The position numbers and the translations under genes are program-made. From Bacteroidota bacterium (GTDB taxonomy: Bacteria; Bacteroidota; Bacteroidia; 2-12-FULL-35-15), in contig JADJHE010000002.1 in NCBI GenBank assembly GCA_016707685.1, forward strand, positions 1 through 61,309: a stretch of 61,309 nucleotides of DNA. The letters run 5' to 3'. The notes under the pieces are model-generated. The model was not told the origin of the DNA, made no database searches, and saw only the letters and a program-made list of their open reading frames with translations. Shown here in pieces: positions 1 to 12,806 of the stretch. How positions within the stretch are numbered: the stretch's first letter is position 1; each line of letters starts with the position of its first letter.

Positions 1-3000
1 GGAGTGCGGTATTTCCGCCTGTTACTTTCAATGTAGCAGCGGGTACTTATTCCGAGCAGGTGAGAATGCATCGACCACCGGCGCTGTCTAATACAAGCCG
101 TGTTACTTTCCAGAGTGCTAATGGTAACCCTGCTTCTGTTATTTTAACTTTTTGATGCGACGCTGCAGCTAATTATATTACAGTTAGACAGCGCCATTAT
201 ATTACGGAACATGACGATCACTGCAATCAATGCCTTACGAACGGAAGGGCAGTGGATATAGCCAATTTAGCATCAATGACAGTTTGGTAAATAATATCAT
301 TAATGTACCAACCGCTACCGGTACTGGTACAACAGTGGTGGGTATTCATGCGGCTAATCTTGCCGGAGGTGATCATACAATCAAAGGCAATACAGTGAAT
401 GGTGGTGTGACAGGTATCTATTTCGGTTCTACCACTACTTGCCAAGTGGCCACAACTTTATGGATAGTAATACGGTGACTGGTCATATTATTATCTATTT
501 ATAATTCAAATACACGGTTTACCTCTGTAAGCAAGAACACCGTTACAGTAGCTGCTCCAAGAAATACCACTACTTATAGTATTTACCTGACCAGTGCTGA
601 TTCAGCTTACCAGGTAAATAATAATAAGGTTGATATAAACTGAACCACTTCAACTACATATGGTATTTATCTTACGGGATGTGGTGCCACCGGTCATACC
701 GGAAGTGTGTCAGGTAATAAAATAACATGACTTACAGAGATAACCGGAACATTATATGGATTATACCAGACTTCTTCAATTGGTAACTATACAAAGAATA
801 ACGTTATTAATATCAACACCAGTGCTACGACAGCATACGGTCTGTATTCTACAGGTGGCAATGGTATCAAATATTATAATACTTGTGCAGAATGCATCTC
901 CTGCTGCGGGTACTACAAATATCGCAGCTCATAAGTCATACCACTTCTTCGCGGAGTAGGAGATATTAGAACAATATCTTCTCGCATACTGCCAATGGAA
1001 TAGCGGCTAATTATTTGAACGTAGCAAATATTTACACCGACTTCAATATGTTCTATACGGCTGGTGCAACATTGATCAGGCAGAATACAGTAAACTATGC
1101 TACGTTACAGGATTGGAAGAATGGCCAGAACTGGGATTATAATTCTATTGTATACACTCCAGCTTTTGCAGCGGGTAATGAATTACAACCCGATGTCACT
1201 AATCCTGATGTATGGGCTATGCAGGGCCGTGGTGTTCAGATAACTGATAATGCAACAGATATTAATGGTAATATAAGACCTACAACTTTGACGGCAGGTG
1301 TTCCTGATATGGGAGCTTATGAGTTCCTGCCAACTGTACAGCCGCCTGTATTGCCTGCCACACCTGCTGCTCCTGCTGCAGGTACCACGCAGGTATTTAT
1401 GTTTGGTACAGATACAGTGCAAAAAATAACATGGGCGCCTGCATCTACTGTTCCAACAACTGTGGATGTGAGAAGATACTCAGGTATCATTCCTCCGGGT
1501 TTGGCACCTGGTCAGCAATCCATGTATTATTATACTGATGTTGATATCACCGGAAGTGCACCAACCAATTTCACAAATCAGCAATTCTATATAGATCCAT
1601 GGATGAGGGATATACCATCAGAACCAACTGTAAAATTGGGCCGCACTAATACAGCAGGCACCTGGTTGGTTGCATCCGGAAGTGTGGTAGATGACCTGGG
1701 TAATGTGATCACAGAAAGCAATCTCAGTTTCCTTGATAAATTTACCGGCATGACAGATGGCGTAGCACCTCCACCAGCCGTACCTCCTGTGTTTACACTG
1801 GATACTTCTAACAGGGGCAAACGATTCTGGGTGGGTTATGGCCACCACTATGGATTCAGCAGCAACTCACAGGACATGGCACTTTACCTGAGTGCAGAAG
1901 ATTCAGCCAACGTTACCGTGAAAGTAAACGGAACGAACTGGGTACGTACTTATGCTATCCCCGCTAATTCGGTAAGGGTAAGTGACTTTATGCCAACATC
2001 AGGACTGGTGGATGCAAGATTAACAGATGAAGGACTCTTCAATAAAGGTATCAGCATTGAAAGTGATGTGCCTATTGTTGCGTATGCTCATATCAGTGAC
2101 GGAGCCAATTCCGGCGCCGGTATGTTGTTGCCAACCGGTGTATATGGTTATGAATACAGATCACTGAACTCCCGACAGTACTATCCAACTGGTGGTGCAG
2201 GTTCTTACTCCTGGATGTTTGCGATTGCAGATCATGATAGTACATTGGTTGAAATAACTCCGTCTGTTACAACGAAAGGTGGTCGCCCAGCCGGTGTACC
2301 GTTCCAGGTATACCTGAAGAGAGGGGAAGTGTATAACGTAATGGGTACTCAAGCCACCGGTGGACAGGGAACTGATCTTTCCGGTTCAACAATCAAATCA
2401 ATTCCGAATGCCAGTGGTAAATGTTACCCTATAGCAGTTTTCTTATTCCCGGCCAGCATGGGAACCAAGTACCTGACTTTTTGCCACCGCCAATTCTGCT
2501 TCCAATACCAATTACAATTCCAATGGCTGGAGAGTGATGGTAAAGATCCGGCTACAGTGGTAAGGAGAAATGGTGTGATACTTGACCCTGCTACTTTGGT
2601 AGTGCCAGGTAATTATTATGAGTTCTTCGTTGGAAATAATACCGGTGCTAATACAGCCAGCTTTATAGAGGCTGACCAACCGGTTATGGTAGCACAGTTA
2701 TGCTGTCTACCAGTGGAACAGGTTGTTCAGGTGTACCTGCACCAACTGGTAATGGTGATCCTGAAATGATCTATATCAGCCCGATAGAACAGGGTATCAA
2801 AAGCAAGGTTCTATAACACCAACAATAATTCGATCACTTCCAATTATGTGAATGTTATATTACCGACAGCTGCATTCAAGTTTGCAGATAGATGGCAGCA
2901 CTACATTTACAGAGTGTTTGCGCATCCTAACCTGGCAGGTTATACTTGTGTAAGACAAAACTTTGCCGGAGCAGCAGCTCAGCATTATATTACCTGTGAC

Positions 3001-4497
3001 TCTGCATTACTGCAATTACATATGGATTGGGTAGCGTGGAGAGCTATGGTTATAATGCCGGTACACTGGTGAAAAATCTCAGCGCAGTTCCTTCGTTCAA
3101 TAATGTGTTTAATACAAGTGGTACTAACACTTATACCTGTAAGGGAACACCATTCCGCCTGAGCCTGCAGATCTCTGTAAAACCAACACAACTGGTATGG
3201 CAGCTGAGCCAGGTGAATAATGTAACGCCAAATGTCAATGTAACACAGGTGAACCCTGTGCCTACTGACTCAGTAACGGTGAATGGTAAGAAGTTCTATA
3301 TCTATACACTGGCCCAGCAGTATACTTTCAGCCAGGTAGGTACTTATAATGTACCAATCACCGTGTTCCATCCAAGTATTGAAGGTTGCGGTGGTTCAGT
3401 AGAGATCGCATTACCTGTAACTGTAATTGCAGCACCAGTTTCCAATTTCACTACCAATTTTAGCGGTTGTGTAGGTGATGCAGTACAATTCAACGCTACA
3501 ACAACAACGAGCAATGGTGTACCGACCAATCAATGGACATGGGCATTTGGTGACGGTAACAATGGTGCCGGTCAGAACCCGGTTCATACTTATGCAACAG
3601 CAGGAACATACAATGTATCACTGAGAGGTATTGCTGATGACGGTTGCATCGGTGATACAACCAAACCGGTTGTGGTGAATCCAAAACCAACAGGTGCCAT
3701 CACGCAGGATACGGTGTATGTATGTAATAACGCCAGCGCCACCTTTACGGTGCAAAACCCTGTAACGGGTGATACCTACAATTGGTATAGCGCCGCAACC
3801 GGGGGTTCATTACTGGGAACAGGATCAACTTTTGTTTTGAATAATGTTACCGGTTTTGTGAATGTATACCTCGAAGTGATAAGACTGGGTTGCGCCAGTG
3901 CTACCCGTGACAGGGCCACTGCTGCTATATTGCCAACATTACCGGCACCTGTTGTAACTGTAGATTCTGTAAGCACCAATACAATAGTATTCAGATGGAC
4001 AGCCGTTACAGGTGCTGCCAGCTACCAGGTATCTACTAATGCCGGTGGTACATGGTCAACACCATCATCTGGTCCGCAGGGGTTGACGCATACAATAACA
4101 GGTCTGCCTTTGGGAACTTCAGTTACACTCCTGGTGAGGGCACTGGGTGGTTGCTTACCGGCAGTCTCACAGCCTGCTACAGGACAAACAGTAACAGACC
4201 AGGTATATATTCCGAACAGCTTTACTCCAAATAATGACGGGCTGAATGATGTGCTGCGGGTGTATAGTAATGTGATCCGCAGTATGAAGTTTGTAGTGTT
4301 CAACCAGTGGGGGTGAGAAGATTTTTGAATCAAACAGCCAGTCGGTGGCATGGGATGGTACACATAAAGGAAAACCACAACCATCAGGAGTATATATCTA
4401 TGTATGTGATATTGTCCTGAACACTGGTGAAAAGGATACAGCGCAAAGGATCGATCAACCTGGTGAGATAAAATATAGAATTAACGTACCGTATTAA
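1..4497 (+). CDS. T9SS type B surface protein: beta-repeat, IgGFc-binding-like, PKD and gliding-type C-terminus (5' partial, frameshifted)
   Basis: A large secreted surface protein, probably an adhesin, exported by type IX secretion. The window opens inside it. Up to about 1000 the sequence reads in changing frames as Asn/Thr/Gly-rich short repeats, compatible with a beta-helix, with many stops. From 1015 to 2769 one frame holds an IgGFc-binding-like module ('DVPIVAYAHISDGANSGA' near 2068). Frames at 2848 and 3027 continue it with a PKD domain ('WTWAFGDGNN' near 3535) and an Fn3-like segment. The CHU_C-type end begins at 'IPNSFTPNNDGLND' (near 4208); after a shift near 4312 it finishes with 'GKPQPSGVYIYVC' and a stop at 4495-4497. 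The next gene starts at 4498 and is a paralogue. The shifts are numerous and look like consensus errors, because the domain content stays coherent. The ligand is unknown. Confidence 0.8.
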
Positions 4498-7400
4498 ATG
4501 AAAAGGAAAACACAAATACTATTTCACAGCCAGCCTGTTATTGACAGGCTGGTTAGAAGGGTATTGTCAAAACATTACAAATAAAGGCAGAGATTTTGGG
4601 TTGGTTACTGGACATCATCAGTTCATGGAGCCTGGTCAATCCAATGGACAGGATATGATTTTGTATTTCAGTGCGGAGCAGGCTGCTAATGTAGTAGTAA
4701 CAGTACAAGGCAGAACAGCAGTACAAACATTAAATTATGCGGTACCTGCAAATACAGTTATATCATCTGCAGTAATGCCGAAAGCCGGACCAAATGATTG
4801 TCGTTTATACGATGTTCTCCAACCTCGGTGGAAATGGAGGAGAGGGATTATTTGGCATGTCTATTCATATCGTGAGTGATGTGCCTATTGTTGCCTATGC
4901 ACATATTTTTGGGAGTGTGTCTTCAGGGGCTACAATGCTGATGCCTGTTGAATCATGGGGTTATTCTTATATGTCAATAAATAGCCAGCAAATAGATGCA
5001 GGCGGTCCTGGTTTTTCCTGGGTTTATGCAATTGCTCAACATGATAACACAGTAATTCAAGTTACTCCATCTGTTACAACCAGATTAGGTAAACCTGCCG
5101 GTGTACCTTTTAATATTACACTCCAAAGAGGGCAGATATATCAATTTATTGGTCAGTCAGATGCAGGTGGTAATGGAAACCAGTTTACTGGCTCTACAGT
5201 AAAATCGATTGCAAATGCTGCCGGTGATTGTTATCCAATTGCCGTTTTTTCCGGGAGCAGCAGAACAAAGGGAGAACAAGTGCCATGTGGGTCAAGCTCA
5301 GGCAGGGATAATGATATGCAACAATGCTTTCCAACCCAGGCTTGGGGTAAAAGATATCTAACTGCGCCATTTTCAACTTCTTCCGGGCCTTCAACAGCTG
5401 TAATATTGAATGCCAGTACATTTCAAACAAAGGTCAAAGTTGCAGTAAAAGATCCAACAACAGTAGTTAGAAGAAACGGAATTATTCTAACTGGTCTTAT
5501 TAATAACAGTTATTATCAGTTTTCAAGTAATACTGCTGATTATATTGAATCTGATAAACCCATAATGGTTGCACAATTTATGTCTGGAGCTGCAGGATGC
5601 AACTCCGGAACATGGGGCGATCCTGAAATGGTTTTTTTAAGTCCTGTCGAACAAGCAATAAAAAGGGTTGGTTTTTACAGAAACACAAGACAATCAATTT
5701 ATGCAAATTATGTAACAGTAATTATTCCAACGGCTGGTGTATCATCACTTAGAATCGATGGGTCGGCTACATTTAATTATACATATACTCATCCGAATTT
5801 ACCGGGATATTCAATTGTTGTAAAAGGATGGCAGGCAGCACAGGCTCAATGCCAGATGTATAGCGATTCTGCTTTTACAGCAATCACTTATGGTTTAGGA
5901 AGTGCTGAAAGTTATGCATACAATGCCGGTACCTATCTAAATAATCTGAATGCAATTAGTCACACAAAATACACCTGATCCGACTGTTCCTCAACACCCT
6001 TATACTTGTGTCGGGACACCAATTAAACTTTCTGTGTTAATGGCTTATCAGCCTACCCGGTTAGATTGGTTATTAAGTCAGCTTGGCGCCAATATCACAC
6101 CTAATACGGACATAATTGATAATGCACCGGTTTCCCCCGGTACAGTTGTAGTAAACGGAATTACTTATTATAAGTATACTTTACCCGGTACTTATATTTT
6201 CAATGCCGCTGATACATTTGATTTGCCTGTAAATGGTTATCACCCAAGTATCGAAAATTGTTATAACAGAGAGAATCTTACTATATCATTTATTGTGAAG
6301 CCTAAACCACTGGCTGACTTTACGTTTAGTCATACCGGGTGTACATTGGATCCTGTTAACTTTTCTGGTGTGGCTTCCACCAGTAACGGTTATACTATTC
6401 GTGATTACAACTGGACATTTCCTGGTCCTGCTACTGCTACAGGGCAAAACGTAATCAGGATATTACCACCAGGTATACATGACATCAATCTTTCCGTTGT
6501 TTCCAATGAAGGTTGTGCCAGTGATACCATGAAACGTATTACGATTTATGATAAACCACCGGGTGATTTTATGGTAACTCCTGCTAATTTATGCGAAGGC
6601 AGCCAGTTTACTATTACCGATACATCATCCGCAGCAATAGCTGTAAATGAATGGTACTGGGATTTTGGTAATGGTGTTACGCAGGTTGTTACAAATGGTC
6701 CATCTGTAACTTACACTTATCCCGCATTTGGTACTTATACAATTAAACATGTGGCCCGTTCCAGCGCCAGTTGTGTAAGTGATACGGTGAGCAGGGTAGT
6801 GACCGTTTATGCCAAACCTGCAGTCTCGTTTACCAATGATGCAGCCGGTTGTTTGTCTCCGGCAGGATTGGTACAGTTTACCGGTACTGCTACAACCCCT
6901 GACGGGCAAACTATAAGTACCTATGCCTGGAACTTTGGTGATCCAAATGCAACACCCGGCAATCCGAACACTTCGGTACTGCAAAACCCGACACATAATT
7001 ACCAGCAGGGAACCTATACGATCAATTTCAGTGCGACAACTGCTAATGGCTGTACAGAGAATACAACACAAACATTCACCTTTAATTTAAAACCTGCTCT
7101 CACTTATCCATTGCTGAATGCAGTTTGTGAAAATGCGCCAGCCTATTCTATTGCGAATGCGACTGTTACAAATGGTGTAACAGGTACAGGTATTTACGAG
7201 GGGCCGGGTACTACTGCTGCAGGTCTGTTCACACCAGCAGCCGCCGGCTATGGCACACATACTATCTGGTACAAGCTTACTTCCGGTGCCGGTTGTATTG
7301 ATTCTGTTTCACAAACCATACTGGTGCATGCAAGACCGAGAACAAACTTTACAATCCCGGCCAGTGGTTGTCTACCAGCTAACGGACAGGTACAGTTTAC

Positions 7401-9647
7401 CAACAGCAGTACTATTCCTGATGCACAAACTATGACATGGTTGTGGAATTTCGGTGATCCGAATGCGACACCAGGAAATCCAAACACATCAACAGCACAA
7501 AATCCGGCACATAACTATTTGGAAGGAACCTATACGATCAATTTACTGGCAACTTCCGCTAACGGCTGTGTGAAGGATACAAATATCACTACCAGTTTTG
7601 CTGTAACACCATTACTTTCTTATGCTGCATTACCTGCAGTATGTGAAAATGCAGCAGCTGTTTCCGTGGCTACCGCCAACGTTACAAATGGTGTGGCGGG
7701 TACAGGTGTATATAGTGGTCCGGGTACTGATGCAGCAGGTATGTTTAATCCTGCTATAGCTGGGTATGGAATACATACGATCACTTATACTTTCACGTCA
7801 ACCGGTGGATGTGTACAAACAACCACACAGAACATTCAGGTGCATGCAAGACCGAGAACCAGCTTTACATTACCTGTTGCAGGTTGCTTGCCTACTACAG
7901 GACAAGTACAATTCACCAATACCAGTACCATACCTGATGCGCAAACCATGACATGGTTGTGGAATTTTAATGATCCCAATGCAGGTGGAGCTAATCCAAA
8001 TACATCAACAGCACAAAATCCAACACATAACTATTTGGAAGGTACCTATACGATCAATTTACAAGCAACTTCCTCTAATGGATGTGTGAAGGATACGAAT
8101 ATTACAACCACTTTTGCGGTAACACCGGCATTATCGTTCCCGGCATTGACAAATGTATGCCAGAACCCGGGTGCAGCACCATCTTCCATTGCATCAGCAT
8201 CAGCAACGAATGGTGTAACAGGAACCGGTGTATACATTGGTCCCGGAGTAAATGCCGCCGGGTTGTTTGACCCCAATGTGGCAGGCCCGGGTGTACATAC
8301 CATTACCTATACTTTTACTACTGCTGGCGGATGTACCGGTACGGTGAATAATACAATTGAAGTTTACCCAAGGCCAACAGCCTCCTTTACTGCCAGTGGT
8401 AATAACGGCGCTTGCCTGGGACAGGCAGTTACATTAACGAATACATCTGCTGTTCCATCCGGAACCATCACTACCTGGAACTGGAATCTTGGGGATGGCA
8501 ATACTCCATCTTATACCAATGGCAATCCATTTACGGTTAACTATACATCGGCTAACACGTACAATGTGCAGTTAGTAACAGTGAGTGACAGGGGATGCTT
8601 TAGTGAACCTGTTTCTCAAACAATCCGGATAAGCCCGTTGCCGGTGGCAGACTTTACTGTACCTACCGGTATTTGTATGCCGGGTGGCACTGCTGCTTTC
8701 ACTAACCTTACTGCGGTAGCTGATAATTCTGCATTGACACATGTATGGAATTTTGGTGATGGTAATACATCAACTCTCACTAATCCTTCACATGTATACG
8801 CCGCATCTGGTAATTACAATGTAACATTAGTATCGACTTCTGCTTTCGGATGTGTGCAGCAGGTTACTAAACCAATGAATAGTTTCTTTGATAAACCACT
8901 GGCTTCATTCAGTGTATCACCACAGGAGCTTTGCCAGGGTGCAGATAATGTGTTCACCGATGGCAGTTCCGCACCAAACAGCACCATACAATCATGGGCA
9001 TGGAACTTTGCTGACGGCGGTACATCTTCTGCAAGCAATCCTACCAAACGTTTCAATACGCCGGGAGTGTATAATGTAAGGCTGACAGTAACGAATGCAG
9101 TGGGTTGTGTTTCAGAACCTTTTGTATTGCCGGTTACGGTACACCTGCAGCCGGTAATTGATGCGGGCCAGTCTTATGTACTGCCACAGGGAACTGTATT
9201 GCAATTGAATGCCACTGCAAATTCATCTAACCTGGTTTTCAACTGGTCTCCTGGGTTTGGATTAAGCAGTACTTCAATACTGAACCCGACACTGACAGCC
9301 CTCCAGGATCAGGTATATACACTCACAGCAACAGGAGATTTTGGTTGTACAGCTACTGATCAGATGACAGTGAAAATTCTGAAGCAGGTAAAAGTGCCGA
9401 ATGTATTCTCACCCAATGGTGATAATATACATGACCAGTGGATGATACCTAACCTTGGTGACTACCCGGGTTGTACCGTAGAAGTATTTAACCGCTATGG
9501 TCAGCAGGTATATTTTTCTGCTGGCTATGGTACTCCGTGGAATGGAACGTACAAAGGAAAAGAACTGCCTGCGGGCACTTATTATTATATCATTCAGTTG
9601 CAAAATGGATTCAGCCGCTGAGCGGATCGGTAACGATCATCCGGTAG
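4498..9647 (+). CDS. T9SS type B surface protein with IgGFc-binding-like module and PKD array (frameshifted)
   Basis: Second giant surface protein, paralogous to the gene before it. The ATG at 4498 directly follows the previous stop; after a shift near 4530 the N-terminus reads as a hydrophobic signal ('FTASLLLTGWLEGYCQN'). The IgGFc-binding-like module spans about 4590-5930 and repeats the upstream 'DVPIVAYAH' and 'RPAGVPF'-like motifs. From 5950 one long frame carries at least seven PKD-like domains ('WYWDFGNG', 'WAWNFADGG') interleaved with Cys-containing modules. The CHU_C end begins at 'VPNVFSPNGDNIHDQW' (near 9391). The open frame stops at 9621, but one base shift restores the usual ending 'SGSVTIIR' with a stop at 9645-9647. 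Further shifts lie near 4800 and 5960. The N-terminal third is more AT-rich than the preceding gene. Role inferred: surface adhesion linked to the PorP/SprF proteins downstream. Confidence 0.85.
6805..8361 (+). repeat. Three tandem PKD-plus-linker units of about 516-522 bp
   Basis: Units at about 6805-7323, 7324-7839 and 7840-8361 each encode about 172 residues. Each starts with 'VYAKP' or 'VHARPR', carries the PKD core 'WNF(G/N)DPNA' and ends with 'GCxxxxxQTI'-like sequence. The Trp codon of the core recurs at 6928, 7444 and 7960, exactly 516 bases apart. Units 2 and 3 are nearly identical at the DNA level over their first half, which implies recent duplication or gene conversion. Confidence 0.85.
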
Positions 9648-9701
9648 TTAATATAGCAACTGAACAGAGGTAAAATTTTTAATGAACCAAAATTAAATGT
9701 G

Positions 9702-10707
9702 ATGCGAAAGAGCTTACGAATTTCATTGTTGATGCTGTCAATTGGCCTTGCAGTTAGTAAAGTAAATGCACAGTTTGATCGGCATTTCTCACAGTACTAT
9801 GTGTATCCGTCCTGGCTTAATCCTGCGTTGACAGGTACTTTTGACGGACAGTACAGGGTTTCTGGTGTATACCGCAACCAGTGGGGCAATATTTCCAGTC
9901 CGTTTACAACGTATGGCGCCAGTGCTGAATTCACAACAGAAAAAAATCAACCTGGGTGTAAGTGTCTTGAAACAAACTGCCGGAGACGGAGGATATGGTT
10001 ATACCACTGCGTATGGAAACATTGCCTATACAGGTGTTCGATTTGGCAAAAATGAAGAACACCGTGTGGTATTTGGTATGCAAGCTGGTATCATTCAACG
10101 TCGTTTTGACCGCAATAAGATGACATTTGGAGACCAATGGAATCCTGTTTTTGGATATAATCCCGGTAATCCATCGTCTGATGTACTCAACAGAACTTCA
10201 GCCACCGCATTTGATATGGGCGCTGGTGTTTTATATTTTGATGCGCAACCCGGTAAGAAAGCTAACCTGTATGCAGGTTTCTCTGCATCACATCTCACCA
10301 AACCGGAAGATAAGTTCAGTGCCAGCGGAGATGAAAAATTTCCGATGCGATATACTGCACATGCAGGTATACGGTTCACTTTATCTGACAGGTTCAGCAT
10401 CACACCTAATTTTCTTTATTTATCACAAGGTACCGCAACGGAAAAAATGGCAGGTGCATACGGGCAATACAAAGCTACTTCAGATGTTAACCTGCTGATC
10501 GGCGCCAACTATCGTTTTGAAGATGCGATATCACCTTTCTTTGGATTTACCTATAAGAATATGATGCTGGGTGCCAGTTATGATATTAACTCTTCAGATC
10601 TTGGAAAGCTGGTGAATGGATCCAATAGTTTTGAGATTTCCCTGTCTATCATTGGAAAGAAATCAACCAAAACACCGGAGGTGGAATTTGTTTGTCCGAG
10701 ATTATAA
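9702..10707 (+). CDS. PorP/SprF family type IX secretion system membrane protein (one frameshift)
   Basis: Outer-membrane barrel of the PorP/SprF family, whose members cooperate with T9SS in secreting and anchoring specific CHU_C cargo. The ATG at 9702 (a GTG lies at 9699) opens a signal peptide ending 'SKVNAQ', then the family hallmark 'HFSQYYVYPSWLNPALTG'. The frame breaks in a run of seven A near 9940 ('TTEK' to 'KINLGVSV') and continues to 10707, ending 'EVEFVCPRL'. Total length of about 335 residues is usual for the family. It follows the two giant CHU_C proteins and precedes a TPR-OmpA protein, a common arrangement in Bacteroidota where cargo, PorP and OmpA partners are encoded together. 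The homopolymer break is probably a consensus error. Confidence 0.88.
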
Positions 10708-10745
10708 TATTTGAAACCGAATTTTAATTACTGCAACCAACTAGT

Positions 10746-12740
10746 ATGAAAAAATTTTTGTTTTAACGGCTGTTCTTTTTTCTTTCGCTTCGTTGCATGC
10801 ACAATTTGTGTATGATTATCTGAAAGCTGCTGATGATTATTTTCAGAAAGGCGACTATGCGTCTGCTGCTGAATACTATGAAAAATATATGGGTGGTGAT
10901 AAGACCGGCAAAGACAAAGAGTTTAAACCCTACACTCCCCAGAATTCATCTAAGAAAACAGCTGCGGCTGCCGTCAACAAGGGAGCAGGCAATGTATAAC
11001 CTGGCAGAATGTTATCGTTTGCTCAACTATCCGTCGAAGGCTGAGCCTCAGTATAAAGAAGTGATGGTGGCGAATAAAAAGCAATTCCCGCTGGCGCAAT
11101 ATCATTATGCGGCACAGCTAAGAGCTTTGGGAAAATATGCGGAGGCAGAGCAAAATTTTAAAACATTCTTAGCAGCATATCCGGCAAATGATGAGTATAA
11201 GAAAAATGCAGAGAGAGAATTGAAGAACCTGCAATTCATACAGGCGCAGTTTGTTAAAAAAGACCTGAAGTATTATACTATTAATAAAGCAGGTGGAGAA
11301 TTGAATGCAAAAGGCGCCAGTTATGCACCAGCCTGGTTGAATTCAAATACATTGTTATTTACATCAACAAGGCCGCAGGACACTACCGCCAAAACCATGG
11401 TATACACCAATCGTGTTTACCAGGCTGTGTACGATGCAGGGACCCTTGCCAGTATAAGCCCGGCTACTATTCCCCAGGAAAAAGGGATGCAACAGGGTGT
11501 GGTAACGGTGACGCCTGATGGCAACACCATGTACCTGACCAAATGGGGTATTTCAGGTGATAAAAAATTAGCCGCTATCTATTCCAGCAGTAAAACCAAT
11601 GATGGATGGAGTGAACCTGTTAAACTCGGTGAATCGATCAATGCAAACGGAGCTAATACACAGCAACCTTTTGTTACAGCTGATGGCAAATATCTTTTAT
11701 TCTCCAGTAACAGGACAGGGGGACAAGGGGGATATGATCTATGGTATGCACCATTGGAGAATGGAACAGCCGGTACTCCGGTCAACATGGGTGCTGCTAT
11801 CAATACCAGCTATGATGAGCAGGCACCTGCATATCATGAAGCATCTGCTTCGCTTATCTTTTCTTCAAACGGTAGAGTGGGAATGGGAGGATATGATTTC
11901 TTCCGCAGTAAGGGAAATATCGGTAACTGGACTGAACCGGTGAATATGGGCTATCCTGTCAATTCAGTGAAAGATGATATTTACATGGTGAGCAGGGGAT
12001 CTGCTAAAAATGTACTGGAAAATGTAATGCTGAGCTCTGACAGGGATGCAGTGTGCTGTCTCGAGCTATTTGCATTACAGAAAGTAAGACCACTCAGGCA
12101 ACTGAGCGGCCGTGTGCTTTCCTGTGATCCTTCCAAACCATTGAGTGGTGCCACTGTAACCATTGTTGATCCGGCCAGTAATAAAACAATTTATACAAAG
12201 GAAGTCGGAGCTGACGGTACATATTCCTTTACTATGGAAGATCACCAGCCGTTGAAAGTACAAGCCGAAGCCAAAGGGTTTATAAGCAATGCTGCCAATG
12301 TTGGAACACCGGCTGACCTGGAAGAAGAAAGTATGAGGTATCCTGATCTTTGCCTGGTGCCAGAAGCGCCAAAAGTGGATGAGAAATTTGTTATAGAGAA
12401 TGTATATTATGACTTCAATAAAGCTGACCTGAAGCCGGAATCATACCCGGCATTGGATGAAGTGGTTAGGATGCTGAATACATATCCAAATATGGCCATT
12501 GAACTGGGTGCACATACCGATAGTAAAGGTTCTGACACTTATAATATGAAACTGTCTGAGGCAAGAGCACAAAGTGTGGTGAAATACCTGGTGGAAAAAG
12601 GAATTTCGGCTGAAAGATTAGTTGCAAAAGGATATGGTGAAGCAATGCCGATAGCTCCAAATGAAATTGATGGTAAAGACAATCCTGAAGGAAGAGAGAA
12701 AAACAGGAGAACTGAATTCAAAGTATTAAAGAACGAGTAA
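10746..12740 (+). CDS. TPR-PD40-OmpA family protein (frameshifted near the N-terminus)
   Basis: Periplasm-facing outer-membrane protein expected to bind peptidoglycan and pair with the flanking PorP/SprF proteins. The ATG at 10746 starts a signal peptide 'LTAVLFSFASLHAQ' after an indel in the opening A/T runs. TPR-like helices follow ('DYFQKGDYASAAEYYEKY', then, after a shift near 10985, 'YNLAECYRLLNYPSKAEPQY'). A PD40/WD40-like beta-propeller covers about 11290-12050 ('LLFTSTRP', 'LLFSSNRTGGQGGYDLW', 'IFSSNGRVGMGGYDFF'). A carboxypeptidase-regulatory-like beta-sandwich covers about 12100-12300. The OmpA domain ends the protein, with 'NVYYDFNKADLKPES' and the peptidoglycan-binding stretch 'GAHTDSKGSDTYNMKLSEAR'. 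Domain order and length fit the PD40-OmpA family near T9SS cargo genes. Confidence 0.9.
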
Positions 12741-12806
12741 AAACAACTATAACAGGAATAGGCCCCGTTTTTAAAATCCGTTTACTGATCTGAAAGCGAA
12801 ACAGCA

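Noticed and set aside
6625..7071. A 148-residue minus-strand frame rich in Cys and Ile
   Set aside because: It is antisense to the PKD repeats and its composition mirrors the repeat codons.
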